DNA of 64,000 bases from Notospermus geniculatus (GCA_002633025.1 NMRB01000224.1:1-64000), one strand, 5' to 3'; positions 12,121 to 24,600 are shown, counted from the first letter of the stretch. Numbers and translations: made by a program. The notes: generated from the sequence alone by a model not told the origin.

Positions 12121-12531
12121 TCACGGCCGGTAAGGCATGCAATTGGCCCTGGAGCGGAGGACAGCTTGTTGGACCAGCATAGACTGCACCATTCCTGTCA
12201 CATAAAGAACACTCAGCAGCAAGATCAGTACATATCTCCAGCTCATATCAGTAGTGGACTCCTCTTTCGTTTCAGCTTCCTCAGTGATGGCTTTCTCTGT
12301 TGCTTCAGCTTCCTCAGTAGTGGCTTCCTCTGTTGCTTCAGCTTCCTCAGTAGTGGCTTTCACCTTGTCTTCAGCTTCCTCAGTGGAGGTCTCCTCTGTT
12401 GCTTCAGCTTCCCCAGTGGTGGCTTTCGCCTTGTCTTCAGCTTCCTCAGTGGAGATCTCCTCTGTTGCTGCAGCTTCCCCAGTGGTGGCTTTCGCCTTGT
12501 CTTCAGCTTCCTCAGTGGAGGTCTCTTGAAC
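12121..12531 (-). CDS. Terminal exon of an acidic repeat protein with a C-terminal membrane segment (partial)
   Basis: The minus strand is open for 136 codons before a TGA at 12121-12123. There is no ATG at the upstream end, so this looks like a last exon entered by splicing near 12525. The peptide is mostly a 66-bp (22-residue) tandem repeat, roughly EEAEDKAKATTGEAEATEE, which shortens into EEAEATEEATT-like units. A hydrophobic stretch (YVLILLLSVLYVTGMV) and a short basic tail, RSRANCMPYRP, follow. The repeat keeps its frame and acidic Thr/Glu/Ala character while other frames are Lys/Arg- or Ser/Phe-rich, which argues for selection on this frame. It could be a mucin- or tail-anchor-like membrane protein. 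No upstream exon was identified and no family is recognised. Confidence 0.5.
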   Translation of the reverse strand, partial: VQETSTEEAEDKAKATTGEAAATEEISTEEAEDKAKATTGEAEATEETSTEEAEDKVKATTEEAEATEEATTEEAEATEKAITEEAETKEESTTDMSWRYVLILLLSVLYVTGMVQSMLVQQAVLRSRANCMPYRP

Positions 12532-12647
12532 TCAGGTTGAGCCACAACTTCAATTGTTTAGGTTTGCAAGAGCATGATGTGACAATGGAAAATTTGTGGC
12601 TCAATCTGCCCTCAGCTCTTTAAAAAGTGTATTCTGTAGGAAATTCC

Positions 12648-12902
12648 ATTTGTTCAAATCAAATCGTACTCACATGAAAAGGGAGTTTTTGGTTCCACCT
12701 CACATTATTTCGTTGTCGCCATATTTGCACGTCATTAACATACATGTAGATTAGGGCAGAGGTTAGTCTCGTGATCCTGAGTCTACGTCACAGGAAGGGA
12801 ATCCCACTTGAATTCCCAGTATATGTATTTCATCACCCTCCGACAGACCAACACTAGAAAGGGCAATGTCTGGTTTCAGTTTATGATTGACTTTCAGTCT
12901 CA
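12648..12902. repeat. Dispersed repeat, copy 2 (see 8688-8955)
   Basis: The same ordered blocks as at 8688-8955 in the same orientation, diverged by substitutions and small indels. It contains a local ACATACATGTAG insertion. Confidence 0.7.
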
Positions 12903-12999
12903 TAATCGACGAGTCATTATAAAATGCACTAAAACTGTGAAATTTGCTTCACTGCAAATTTGATGGTCCCTAGATCAGAAAATGGAAATTGAATGAAGA

Positions 13000-13260
13000 A
13001 AGGGCAAGGAGGGGTATGACTCTGTGGCACAGCAGTCAGGTTCTTGGGGTTCCCATCCTCCTGGAATGTCTTCCTGGTGAAGGACACATGCAGGGTAGGT
13101 AGATAGAGAGGTAGGGCAGACAAATGACTGCACTGCGTGCGCATTCTGCAGACACGTATTGTCTTCCTCCAACCGGGCTTGAATCCACGGATATGTCGAC
13201 AACCATTCACAGCCTCTACGCTGTACACTGGGCTACCGGGGCTCGCCCAGACTAATGGGA
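13000..13260 (-). repeat. tRNA-derived SINE-like sequence
   Basis: On the minus strand, 13245 down to 13165 resembles a tRNA: an A-box-like TAGCCCAGTGTACAGCG near the start and a B-box-like GGATTCAAGCC about 45 nt later. It is followed by about 150 bp of non-tRNA sequence, as in a SINE body. The 115-codon frame over it has no recognisable motif. Confidence 0.4.
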
Positions 13261-13782
13261 ATCTTTGGTGATGCAATATTCTGATTTTTAATACCAGTAT
13301 AAACCCAAATGCGGAAATTCCCCATCATGACACTGAACATTTAGCTGACTTTTAGCATGGTAGATTACATATCAACATACACAGGTATCGTCTATGTTGT
13401 CTGCTCACCGACACTAAACATGGGCATCAAATTTGGTGGATTTCTGGTCAACCATCAAACCAATCATGGTGAAAATAAATAGCAGTCGAGATTTTGATGC
13501 ACACAATCGTAAGATGGTGGTAATATTCCTAATTTCTTTGTTATATCATCGCTATTCATCCCACAACTTTCACATGATTCGTCATCGCCGCTGAACAAAA
13601 TAGTCGATTTTCCAAAACGACGGATATTTTTGGGCAATCAAAGCCTGTAGGAGACACAACTTCATGTCATATCAGACATACTGTAGAAGCTGGAGGACTT
13701 TTCTTTGACTAATAATAGATGCACACGGTGGTCGAAACGAAACAAACCTGTATGAAAATAACGTCACTTCATGAACAATAAT

Positions 13783-13923
13783 GAGTTTATTAAGAGATCA
13801 GACGCTAACGATAACATTTACATTAACAACATTTTTTGTACATGAAATAAAAATGTACATGTATTACATGCAAGAAATAGCGTTAACGTAAATGTTATCG
13901 TTAGCGTGTGATCTCTCAAACTC
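13783..13923. mobile_element. 141-bp palindromic MITE
   Basis: The left arm GAGTTTATTAAGAGATCAGA with GCTAACGATAACATTTAC and the complementary right arm ending in CTCTCAAACTC enclose about 50 bp. The arms match for about 45 bp. Confidence 0.75.
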
Positions 13924-14475
13924 TGTAATATTAGTCAACATACATACGTTGAGGGTGCAGGACGGATCACTTGGATGACTCAACTTGGACCATACCACTC
14001 AGTCCTAAAAGAATTGTCAATGGAAGATATTTCAGCATGCAACAATCGCATATTTGTGTACAATTCGCAGTGATTAGTCATAGCTTATAAGTCACAAGAT
14101 CTGTATCCCACAATTTTCTAACAGGTACATGTACATGTACTTTGTAATTGATACTACTTGGCAGGCGATCTTGCTAAAATTGCCAACTCTTGCGTACAGG
14201 CACTAAGGGACAAAATCCTTCCTTGCAACAAGAAAGACTTCATCAAACACAACAACATTATATTTAGACAATGATTCTTTTTCATAATTGGCAATCTGCA
14301 GATTATATAAAAGTCTGATATTGGAAATCTACGAACATGTCAGAACGTGGGAGCCCAGTGTCGTTGTCCTTTTTTCCTCGGCCGCCAACACACCTTTCAA
14401 CCAGACACAGCCTGTGAAATGAAGAGCGTCTTATGAACTGCTTGAATGGCATTTTAGAAAGAAGGTTTTCGAATA

Positions 14476-14951
14476 ACTAATCCAATTTTTGGCTATTCTT
14501 TCTAGATTTGTTTAAAACGACGTTTCTACCAGTGTTCCTGGTCGTTGTCAAGTGTACATGTGATTCTCAATGAGGTTTCTTGTATGTCTACATAGCAGTG
14601 TAGTGTCTGCAAAAACACTGCTATGGGCCGATTTTTTAAATGCTAATTAAGGCAATCCTCGGTTTAACCATCGGATTTTCTGACAAACCGTGAATTAACC
14701 AAAGTAAACATTTTGACTTTTAGAATGTTTGGCTATCACGATTGATAAAATCGAAAAATTCACTTCGATTAACAAACAGTTTCAACTGAGGGTTAACGAA
14801 ACCCGATGGTTATCTTAGCCATCGTTTAAAAAATCGGCTAGACATGCAAGAAATCTGAGAATCAGTTGTACACTTGACAAGGACCAGGGAACACTGGTGG
14901 AAACGTCGTGTGAAATAAATCGAGAAAGAGTAGCCAAAAATTGGATTAGTT
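14476..14951. mobile_element. Foldback element, long form (short form at 17568-17738)
   Basis: The arms 14476-14562 and 14868-14951 are complementary (ACTAATCCAATTTTTGGCT outermost, with AACGACGTTTCTACCAGTG further in). An inner palindrome around GCCGATTTTTTAAA lies between them. The element at 17568-17738 shares both arms but lacks the inner palindrome. Confidence 0.7.
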
Positions 14952-17170
14952 ATATGAAGAACGTCTGTCACAACAACATGTTCGTAAAAAGTAGCAGGTG
15001 GCTATGCAAACTGCTATACTATAGGTTGCCAGATGCGTTCGGATGAGCAACTCATAGCAATCCTCAGGTTGCCAATGTCAAAATTTCCTACCTTTATGGG
15101 TCTGACGATCAGATTGCTACAGTTTGCTTGTTAAAGTTATTGTGTGAGCCGGCCAGATTCCTATGCGCCGGTTGTTTTGCATTGTCATGCAAGGTGGAAT
15201 CCAGTGGGAATCCCATTGTGTTTCACAGGTCGGCGCTAGGCGGCGTTATGGACGCACCAACCTGTGTCCGCACGAGCCGCATCACGCCGAATTTGGCGTA
15301 AAAAGTAATACGCGGACACATCACCGCCTCAACTCGGTAATCACGTGATCTACTACGCCACGAAAGTAAATCCTAAGAAAATAGCAATATGAGGCTTATT
15401 TCTTGCAGACTTTGCCAATAATTGACGGATTTGTCATTTCTGATCAGAAATTGTCACAGACATGACATTGTTGAGAAGAAAAGGATGCTATTTGGGGTTT
15501 CACCTCGGCAGCTAACTGTCACTGTGCTGTAACGTAGTGTAAACGTATGTGACGACGCACCAACTAGCTGCCAGTGGCTAGCATGACATGTACAGCATAT
15601 CTCACACAAAATAGGCCTATGTATGTCGTAATCATGACGGATAATGCGATGCCCACACACGGAGACATCCTAGATAGGCCTATTTGACGAGATTCTGCAA
15701 TTTATAAAACCGAAGCGAGGAATTCCCGCCATCTTGAAAATGCAACAAGTAGTCCCAAAATTTCCCATGACGCGTTGCGCGCGCGGTGACAGGTCAGTGC
15801 GAGGTAGGAGCGCTACCTGTCGTGACAATGGTGGGAATCCCCGTCTTGTCACAGCGGTGCGTTAGCGGTACACCCATTATGAATATCATTTTGTAGTGAA
15901 AGATGCAATGCAGGAAAATAATATCAGGGCCGTAGCTAGCTTTTTTTCGCTAGGGGGCATTTTAAGCAAACGAGCTGCCCGGACGTAGTCTTGGCGTTCG
16001 AGCGCCACAGGAGCCTGTTTTGCGGGGGGTCCAGAAAAATTTTGAAAATTAGAAGCTCTGAGATGCGATTTGAGGTCAATTTCCTGCACTCTGAGACACG
16101 AACAATTCTGATCTTCTGTCCCATTTGATTTTGCTGAAAAACATTTTTTTTGAACAATTGGCCTGNTCCATGGAAAATTACCACGATACAGCAGTAGAGG
16201 AATATAGCTGAGAGAAAATAAAATGGATGCACTTGAGACTGTGATTCGCGGAGTAATCTGATGCGTATACGAACGTGGTAAGTAATTCGGCCTAAAATCT
16301 TCAAATTCAAATTTAATTTCAAATTCAAATAAGTTTTATTTTCGTTGGTATGTTGGAAAGTAAAAAAACATGTCGTGAGCTCTAATTAGCTCGTACACCG
16401 ATTTCTAACATGTATAAAAACAATGAAACAGACAACAAGCAGGTAGCACAAATTCTGTTATAAAATGGATATAATGGACAGTTTACAAAATCCCTGAGCA
16501 TAAGAAGAGAGAAATAAGATATACATTCTGTTGAACCATGGTTCAAGAACACTTTAAATACTATTTAAAACGACACATGGCGCATTTGCAGACCTCTCCT
16601 TTCCAGGAACTTAACAGTCTCCGAAACTCAGCAAAGTTGCTGGTAAACCTGAGGCAGTTTGGTACACTGTTCCAGTTTGGTAGACTGTTTTATTCGTCCG
16701 AATAAAAATTGCTACAACATTCGCAACATCTTGCATTGGAGTAAAACGTAGCGAATGTCGAAATGAATTTTGGGGGACCCCCCCCCCCGCACAAAAGCTG
16801 AATCAACAGTCTGATTCCTTGAGGCCAACTGCGCCTTGGATTCGATCGACGTTGCAAGGAACATTTGGGCAAAAAATGGCGCTTTTGTCCAGTTTGTCCC
16901 AATTTTTCTCGTTATTGACTCTACTACAATGACCTCTCTCATGTCTCTGGAATCGAGTTGTAGCCACCACCTCTGAAAGTAGGGCCTAGTGGTGCAAGAA
17001 AAATTTATTAGGCGAATCTCCTCACAATCGGAAATAGGCTTATCTTTCTTCTAAATAAGGGGCACTCTTTTTCAAGATGGTAGCCACTGATGGATACTAG
17101 AGGGTACCTGTAAGTTTTGATCAGGGCCCTCTGGCGTCGAAATTGGAATGGCTGCAGTTGAGCCTCAACA
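14952..17170. other. Repeat-rich intergenic DNA, no gene seen
   Basis: Includes old repeat material at about 15930-16100 (GGGCCGTAGCTAGC followed by a G-run) and at 16710-16790. The latter is a diverged relative of 10085-10150 (both contain GCAnCnTCTTG followed by AGTAAAAC). A single N lies at 16166. The short antisense frames here have no domain pattern. Confidence 0.45.
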
Positions 17171-17171
17171 A

Positions 17172-17273
17172 TGGGTGATTTCAAAGTTGGTGTTAACACG
17201 GTGTTTACAATGCTTTAATGCATTGGAAACAGCATTGGAAACACCGTGTTAACACCAACTTTGAAATCACCCA
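17172..17273. mobile_element. 102-bp near-perfect palindromic MITE
   Basis: Arms of about 34 bp (17172-17205 and 17239-17273), beginning TGGGTGATTTCAAAGTTGG and including GTTAACAC, are perfectly complementary around a ~33-bp centre. The lack of divergence suggests a recent insertion. Confidence 0.8.
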
Positions 17274-17346
17274 CTGTGTGGCGCGCAATGAGCGTTGACA
17301 ATGTTTTTGAGGGGGGGGGGGACTAGACGACCGTGGAATGGTGCAA

Positions 17347-17506
17347 TCAGATGGTGCCATGGAGTGACCAGTGATTCCAATATCTCTATGACGAGAATGG
17401 TGGCGTAGTATAAAATTGTCATCAATCGTTATGGGTTGTTGGATATCGCATAAAAACTACAGACTGGACACTGTTCGATGGATTTGGAAAAGGTCCACCA
17501 AAAGTA
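17347..17506. repeat. Dispersed repeat, copy 2 (see 10504-10661)
   Basis: Nearly identical to 10504-10661 over about 145 bp, then diverges. It lies just upstream of the foldback element at 17568. Confidence 0.75.
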
Positions 17507-17567
17507 ACAAGCAGGAGCAGAATGAACAGCTTGGATGGCATTTTAGGAAGGTTTCAAATACAATGTA

Positions 17568-17738
17568 ACTAATTCATCTTTGGCCAATAATAGATTTTAT
17601 TTTAACACGACATTTCTCATACCAATGTTCAACTGAATCACAGTAGGTTTCTTGCTGTGATTCAGTTGTACACTTGACAACGACCAGGTAGAAACGTCTG
17701 TTAAAATAAAATCAAGAAAGAGAAGCCAAAAATGGGAT
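17568..17738. mobile_element. Foldback element, short form (see 14476-14951)
   Basis: Shares the arm order of 14476-14951: TAACTAAT(T/C)CA, GGCCA, ATTTTAACACGACATTTCT, then GTACACTTGACAACGACCAGG and the complement. A local hairpin (CTGAATCACAG / CTGTGATTCAG) sits at its centre. Confidence 0.65.
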
Positions 17739-18061
17739 TAGTACACAAGTGCTGCCACCTGTGCTAGCTCTGGCGAATGATGACTTTGAGACCGTCGCTC
17801 CATGGGGTTGTTATATACATGTAGTTCTGATCATATCCTATAGATGTAGGTGGAATCCTGTTCCATAGGGCACAGCTATAACTGTAGGTTACAAAAGGCA
17901 GGTAAATTTCCACAACAATACCACAATGCGAAGAGAATGGAATGATGACCGTCGTCCCCCACCAGCCACCGCCGATATCAAATGAGACTGTGTTGAGAGC
18001 CCCATTATTACTAGGGCTTCGGCGGTCATAGGTCTATGCTAAAAATTATCAATATCATTTC

Positions 18062-18252
18062 TTGAATACGACATCGGTTTTGTTCGAAAACCAACGTGAT
18101 GACAATATGCAAAATATTAGTTCCTACCCGGGGAAAGAGCAATGTTCGCCTCGTACTTGGTTTGTTGAACAAGGGGTAGATGCGATATCCAATCTGCTTC
18201 ATGAGGAAGAAACTTGGATGTGGTCAAGAATGAAGAGTCTGATGCAACTTAA
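18062..18252 (+). pseudogene. Unrecognised open frame interrupted by a TTAA-flanked element
   Basis: An open frame of about 60 codons (start unclear; first ATG at 18107) includes CSPRTWFVEQGVDAISNLL and EEETWMWSRMKSLMQLK. It has a protein-like composition but no family that I know. It runs directly into the left end of the element at 18253. Without that element and one TTAA copy, the frame would stay open for about 24 more codons, to a TGA ending at 19607. Alternatively, sequence after TTTGCAG at 19540-19546 could be a separate exon. The coding status is uncertain. Confidence 0.3.
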
Positions 18253-19530
18253 AGCTGAACTGCATGCGTAAAATCAGGGCCTCGCACGTTTTTAAAAAAC
18301 GCCCGCGCCACAGCGCGGGCAGTACCTGAAATAACATGGGACATCCGCCATGTTTTAGTGGGACTCCAAACATGATAGAGTACCCAAGCATGTAGATGGC
18401 AGCACCTTATTTGCGTCCTGACCACCACCAAGTGATCAACGCTGTAAGTGTGTGTGCCTGTGGGCCTACATATCAGAAACCGAAATGCTGAAAAAGTATT
18501 CGAATGAAAAAAGGAAGAGCCCGGATCCGGATTCGAACCTCCAAGTATTGGCTTGGAAGACCGGCGCGTTTTCCACTAGACCAGCGGTCCGCTGCGTTTA
18601 TTCGAGCCCTTTTTCTCGGCGAAGTTACTGCGTATTGGGGTATAGTCGTTCCCAGGTTTCGCAAAGGTGTAAATGCCTATGTAGGCCTATGGTCCATTGT
18701 GTACACACAGGCTGCGCGAGACTGCTTGCGGTGAGACTGCTTATGCACAGACTGCTTATGCTTATGCACATTGGTGCGAGGCAGGAGCGCCTTCTGTTGT
18801 AACAATGGCCTATGGTCAATTCATCGTCGAGTTTTGATCATATGGCCGAGGTTACAGGAAAATCACAATAGGGCCATGACACGTCAACATTCGGTGCGAG
18901 GAATACTTGTGAACAAAATTTTCTGCTTTTGGCTACTTTTGACTATCAGGGTGTGTATCAGGTGAGCATTCATTCCTAGTACTGTTTTGCGTCTTTTTCA
19001 TTTCGGCTTCGGTTCTCATGACATACTTGCTAGGCCTAAATTGGCGTGTTTTTGTTTGTCCCTTAGCTTAGTGTGTGCATGTTCCGGAGGCCTAGTATGG
19101 ATAGGCGGGGCCCGATAGGTGAAACATCTGCCAAGGGAATGCTGTAGGCCAATTTTTGAGTGTATGATAGTCTGTCAGGCCTAGAAGAAGTAGGCTACAA
19201 CCAGCTTCTCAGATATTTGTTTTATTACAGCTGTTCCACCATTTCATGAGATGGGCGTGTACTGTCTGCATAGCCTGTACATACTGATGGCCTACATGGG
19301 CTTCTGGTATGTAGGCCTACATGCACATGTACATACAGCGTGACTTCCACTTGCTGATGGACAGGACGCAAATAAGGTGCTGCCACCTACATGCTTCGGT
19401 ACTCTATCATGTTTGGAGTCCCACTAAAACATGGCGGATGTCCCAGGTTATTTCAGTTACTGCCCGCGCTGTGGCGCGGGCGTTTTTTTTTAAACGTGCG
19501 AGGCCCTGGTTTTATGCATGCAGTTCAGCT
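18253..19530. mobile_element. 1278-bp foldback element with ~180-bp arms and TTAA target duplication
   Basis: The left arm (18253-18435) and right arm (19347-19530) are complementary over about 180 bp with few mismatches. The ends start AGCTGAACTGCATGC and lie against TTAA on both sides (18249-18252, 19531-19534), the piggyBac-type target. Each arm also carries its own GC-rich hairpin (CCCGCGCCACAGCGCGGG). The ~900-bp core holds a tRNA-like stretch and no transposase. Confidence 0.8.
18525..18600 (-). repeat. tRNA-like sequence with intact A and B boxes
   Basis: On the minus strand there is a perfect A box (TGGTCTAGTGG) and a perfect B box (GGTTCGAATCC) at tRNA spacing, with a seven-base loop CTTCCAA that would give a UCC (Gly) anticodon. 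However, the T stem has only two good pairs and the acceptor ends do not match. I read it as a tRNA-derived promoter inside the foldback element rather than a functional tRNA-Gly gene. Confidence 0.45.
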
Positions 19531-19534
19531 TTAA

Positions 19535-20189
19535 GTCATTTGCAGGTGACATTCGCCGAACATTTTGCTTCCGACAAAAGGACGCCCACCATTGCTACGA
19601 TGAATGAAATATTTAGTAGATACATAGAGTAGACCAGGTTCTGCAGCTGTCCGTTGGCTATTCAAGACCCTCTTCAGTACAAAAATGTGTGTTCCTTGCT
19701 TTGTGAGGTTTACGTTTCGTGTGCATGGTATAGTTGTTCTATGCTAAACATCTGGCAATGTGGGGAAATAAATCAGCCTCTCAACATGTACGTTTGAAAC
19801 TAGGAAACGTACACCTGTTGCCATGCCATGCCTCAAGTTCGGTCACAACGACGTCACTTCCTTTGTCCGATGTACGGCCTACTCTTACTGGCATGTTTCC
19901 GTCAATCTGTGGTAAAGGTAGATGCTTTTCTCTCGTCATCTCTGGATGTTTAGAATAACTAATGAAAACATATAGGTAATTTATCCATGATATAAAGAAA
20001 GGTTTACGAAGAACATGTTGTAAGGTGGGTATTCGCCGATTTTTATAGGGACCTTTTGATAATGTGGTGTTATCGCCGTCGATACCTCTACTAAATAATA
20101 ATAGGCCTACGGTAATAATAATACCTGTACTAGCTGAGTTGGCCTCCGCCATGCCTAGGTTTGTTGAAATGTTGGAATTAGGAGATAAT
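19535..20189. other. Intergenic, no gene identified
   Basis: Apart from the possible continuation of the interrupted frame up to 19607, nothing recognisable. The 123-codon antisense frame at 19781-20152 has no domain pattern. Confidence 0.4.
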
Positions 20190-20307
20190 GGCTGATATTC
20201 ATAAAAGCTAGCAAATGCTTTACTTCATGTTTTGTAGTGCATTTACATTGGACCTCGCTGTGCAAATCTTAAGTAAAAGCATTTGCTAACTTTTATGAAT
20301 ACCAGCC
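20190..20307. mobile_element. 118-bp palindromic MITE
   Basis: Arms GGCTGATATTCATAAAAGCT and the complement, with AGCAAATGCTTTACTT inside, enclose a short centre. The same family is at 28018-28440, where it is split by another element, and more distantly at 10939. Confidence 0.75.
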
Positions 20308-21695
20308 AATGCCTTGAGTGGGGCCGGAAAGGGTAAAGCATTCGCTGATGAATGATTTATAGGCCTACATGTACTAGTGGGAACAGTGCAATTCACCACT
20401 TCGACCAAAATGGATAAACCGTATATCATAGGGCAGTGTGGGATTGTAATCTCTTTTCCGTTAGGTTAAGTGGTCAGTAGGCGAATATGGCTATCTTATA
20501 GGCCTACTGGTTATAGCAAGCTTATTGATTGAGATGTAAAAAATAAAATCTGCCATCAGCAAACAATAAATTAAATTAGGCCAGCAGACTAAGTGTCAAC
20601 AGAGAGGCATATGCTCCGCCTATTCCGGCCCGATTTGATTTACACTGACATCGATTATAATGGCTGGATGCATATCATATAATCTTATTTGTGTTGTCAG
20701 TGATAATAGCAGGCTTCTTATATCGTGCAAACAATCTGAATATAAGCAAATCCGTGATGGTAGAGGCGAGGTGCTAATTTTATCGACTTCAATTAGAGAA
20801 CAAAATTGCTGTAACTGTGATGACCTGACCGACAGGTTGGTCGTTGGAGGTCAATACCTCCTGTTATATCGCGACTAATTTTTATCGCCCTAAATAAAGT
20901 GTCGGTGCAGTAACGGATAATTGATCACCATAATAAGCTGTGTCTTTCCTATACTTCAGCTCAGACGAGAATCAAAATCTAAACAAGGTCGGTCCTCACC
21001 CAAAATTGTGCCTCGCATTTTTGAAAATACAACTTGACCTCTCTCATCGACGAGAATGCCGTGTGAAGTGTCATTTATCAAGGTTCAACAGGGTGGGGAA
21101 CCGAACCAACCATTAGTAACCGACCCTTGACAGCAATACACTCCAGCAGTATTCAAATGGACCACGATTTCGTGTGAACTACATTGTATTTCCTTACTAT
21201 TAGTCCACTTCTGAATTCTGAAGTGGCATACTTTTTAGGTGGACTCTATTCTTTGAGTGGGTGACGTTCTCAACAACCTCATAGTTAGCTTGGTGCTTTG
21301 CTTTGTATCGTTGCCGTTGAAAAAGGAATATCTGCGTTTCCGCCATTGTCCTGGCATATCAGCTTGTGGCGTCCTTTGTGGAGGAGAGGACGACCATACA
21401 GGTGATAACTTTGCCTACTCACAACTGTCGATTTGCTCTGTTGCTGTAAATGCCTTTTTTGATTACCTATCAGAAATTTGAACGTTACCTATAGTTCATA
21501 GCATTGTTGTGCTCTAAACCAAGAAAGCAACGCAACTTCCTGGCATAGATCATCTAATATTGAAGTGCGGCTTATCTTATATCGTTTTGTAAGCCTTTTG
21601 TCTACAAACTAAGGATTTACCCTCTTCAGAACGATTTCGACGCCAGCTGCCTGACGACAGAGAGAACACGGCTACAGTTGTAGGAGATCGGCACC
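20308..21695. other. Upstream region of the first DEG/ENaC gene
   Basis: No gene is recognised. Short frames at 20660 and 21257 have no motifs. The promoter and any non-coding first exon of the channel gene should lie here, but no TATA box or clear start site is visible. Confidence 0.4.
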
Positions 21696-24600
21696 ATGAA
21701 GGAATGCTTCTGCTGTCGAGGTAAAAAATATGCCCAACCGTCCGGCGATGACTACTGCCAAGAGGAGCATGAGTTTGCCCATTACACCACCCTTCACGGA
21801 GTTCAAAGGATTAACGATATCAAGGCTTGGGTTGGCAAGTTTTTTTGGACTCTTGCCTTCATTGGAGCCTGGACGGCCTTGTTTGTACAACTTTATCATT
21901 TGGTGGCGTCTTATGCTTCATACCAGACTGTCACAAACATACAGCTATCTGTGGTAAGTATCACATCACTTCTTATTGCTTTGTCCATTCTCAGAGTGAA
22001 AGCAAGTTCTCCTGGCGCAGATCGAGAAGAAACCAAATACAATATGTACATGTACATCGAGATCCTCAGTTTAGGCCATTACTTTGTTCACAGAAGTTCA
22101 TAGGTGGGAAATTTTCAGACAACTTCTGCAACACAAAGTCGTTTTATTTTTCATCTACCATATTATTCACTTCTTAGCCGAAGGATGGTCTGCAATTCCC
22201 TGCGGTGACAATCTGCGGGCTGAATAGAGTGAATGAGACAGTATTGGAGGAAGGTAAAGATGGCTTATGATTATGATTTTACGATTTAGTTTGTTCAAAT
22301 TCGGCAAGATTTGTATCGACAGTTTGGTCAAGACGGCGGAATATCCGATCCAGTTAGATTCGGATCAGGTGCAAGATCACCAGTTTAGCGAACCGATGAT
22401 CATCACATCATGGGCGTGGCAGCAGTAAGCACTAAAGACCCTTCTCAAACTTCATCATTTGAAACCTGAAACCGATGCTGACGTGATTTCCACCCTCTTT
22501 CCTGAACCTTTCAATCCTCTCTCAACAATTCTATCAATCAAAATCGATTTCGCAGTAGAAACCTGGACTTAAAAATACAGTTTAATTTCCAGAGTTGCAC
22601 ATTCCACCAGAAGACAGGGAGTTGATGAACTACCTCATCGGGAGCTTCGATACATATTCCTGGGGCAAAACCTACACAGAAACACAAGTCGACCAGATAC
22701 ACAAGAGATATACACGATATTCAGGGAGACCGTGGAACTTTACTGATATCTTAGAAACTGCCGCAACGAGGGATGTCAATTCTTTCGTCAGCGCCTGTAC
22801 CTATTGGCACAATTTTCGGCTTTATGACACGGACTGTTCACAAGCTTTCATCCAAACTTTCACGAGTTATGGAAGCTGTTTGACCTTCAATCATGTTGTC
22901 AGCAAGTTCAAGATCGGTCCTGCAAAACGCACCGGGGTCGTCAATGGATTATCGTTGCTCTTCAACCTGAAACCAGGAACGAACGGTGAGTTAAATTCTG
23001 ATCTGATGAGAAATATGCCAAAATATGGCTGTTAAACTAAAGTCAAAATCAGGACAAGTAGTGTGATAGGTAAACAGCTTAACCTTGATGTAAATGAGGA
23101 ATACATTGTTAGACAGAAGAAACCCAATATCGTCAAATTAAATTGCTGTTTGAAGTTAAATATTTACTTATTCACCGTCATATCAAGTTTACATATATTG
23201 AATAGGATTTGAACAGTACTTTTCATCACTTAACAAACGTTTTGACATCAACAGAGATTTTACAGGTTATTGGTGAAGCAGCAAATTGCAGACTTGGCCT
23301 GAAACTCTACTGAACGTTTTCAAGGCATTACTCAGTTGTTCGTCATATTCCAATACATGTAGTTTAAAATTTTCATAATTTTTTGAAAATGCTCAACGAA
23401 TCCTTACATGGGATCTTTACTTTTAAGTCTAATAGGCTCTGCATCTGCATTTCAAAATAAAATCCTACACATGAAAATTTGACCAGTATGCTGATGGCCA
23501 ACGTGTGGCAGATCCCTGCTGTCTCCTTCTCTATTCAAACCAACCCTGCCAGGCTTTGTTGAATTATCCATATGCACAAATTACCAATCCAGAAACATCG
23601 GCTTCGAAGAGGAAGGCCCGTGGTCTACGCATTTCTGTTCATGGGAAGCAAGAACCACCTCAGGATATCGACAAGCATGGAGAGGTCATCCGTCCAGGAT
23701 CGTACGTTGCTGTTTCTCTGCGGGTGAAAAAGGTACGAATCAGCAAATGTTTGGTTTTCCTCACATATCTTCTTACCAGTCTACAAACACAGTACGTAAT
23801 CCAGTCAAGTACAGGCCGATAGATAGATTTTCTTGGCAGTATCTTGGTGACAGATTCGCGTGTTCGTCGGTCAGGAGTTAGAAAGTGGAGCTCAACACGT
23901 TACTATCTAGGCATATTGGGTTATCGTACTGTTCACACCGGCTCATCCCTGTCTTGGTTTGCAGTACGTTGGAGAGCTCCCTCCTTGGGGAGACTGTACC
24001 ACAATGGATGATCGAAATGCGATCTACCCGGATTATTCCTTGGAGAGCTGTCATTTGCAGTGTCGTGTTAAGTTCATCAGAGATAGGTGTGGGTGTAATC
24101 CCTTTACCTTAGCCAATACGCCAGTCGGTAAGCATACAATACGTCCTTGTTCGTCGCATAGGATTAGTAACCCCGAATGTAAATCAGACTGAGAGGAACT
24201 ATATCGGGTCACACAGTTTGAATTTTGTCCAATTTCGACCCCAGATTTCGTTTCAGGTGTGCCTATAAAGTTTGTGGTTCAATGCTCATGCACATTTCAG
24301 GGATGAGACCATGTGAACATTTCGACATCACAAACTGCACCTTTGAGGCGGAGATGGACTATGATGTCAAGCGTGCAGAGGGCCAGACGGCAGGTTTGTG
24401 CGGTCTGCCAGAATGTAGACCCCCCTGTTTGATGGCCGAGTACCCCCTGTCTCTCAGCACGGCAGACTTTCCAAGCCCATGGCACAGGCAACTACTGCTG
24501 AAACAGAAGAAGACGACGAACCTCTCTTGGTAAGTATTGGTGATACCATACATCCATCCACATGGCTGTTGATGGGGTGGTTTGCCCAGTGGTCCACATT

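Noticed and set aside
12929-13276. 115-codon antisense frame
   Set aside because: It overlaps a tRNA-derived repeat and has no motif.
18525-18600. Functional tRNA-Gly gene
   Set aside because: The A and B boxes are perfect, but the T stem and acceptor stem do not pair, and it lies inside a mobile element.
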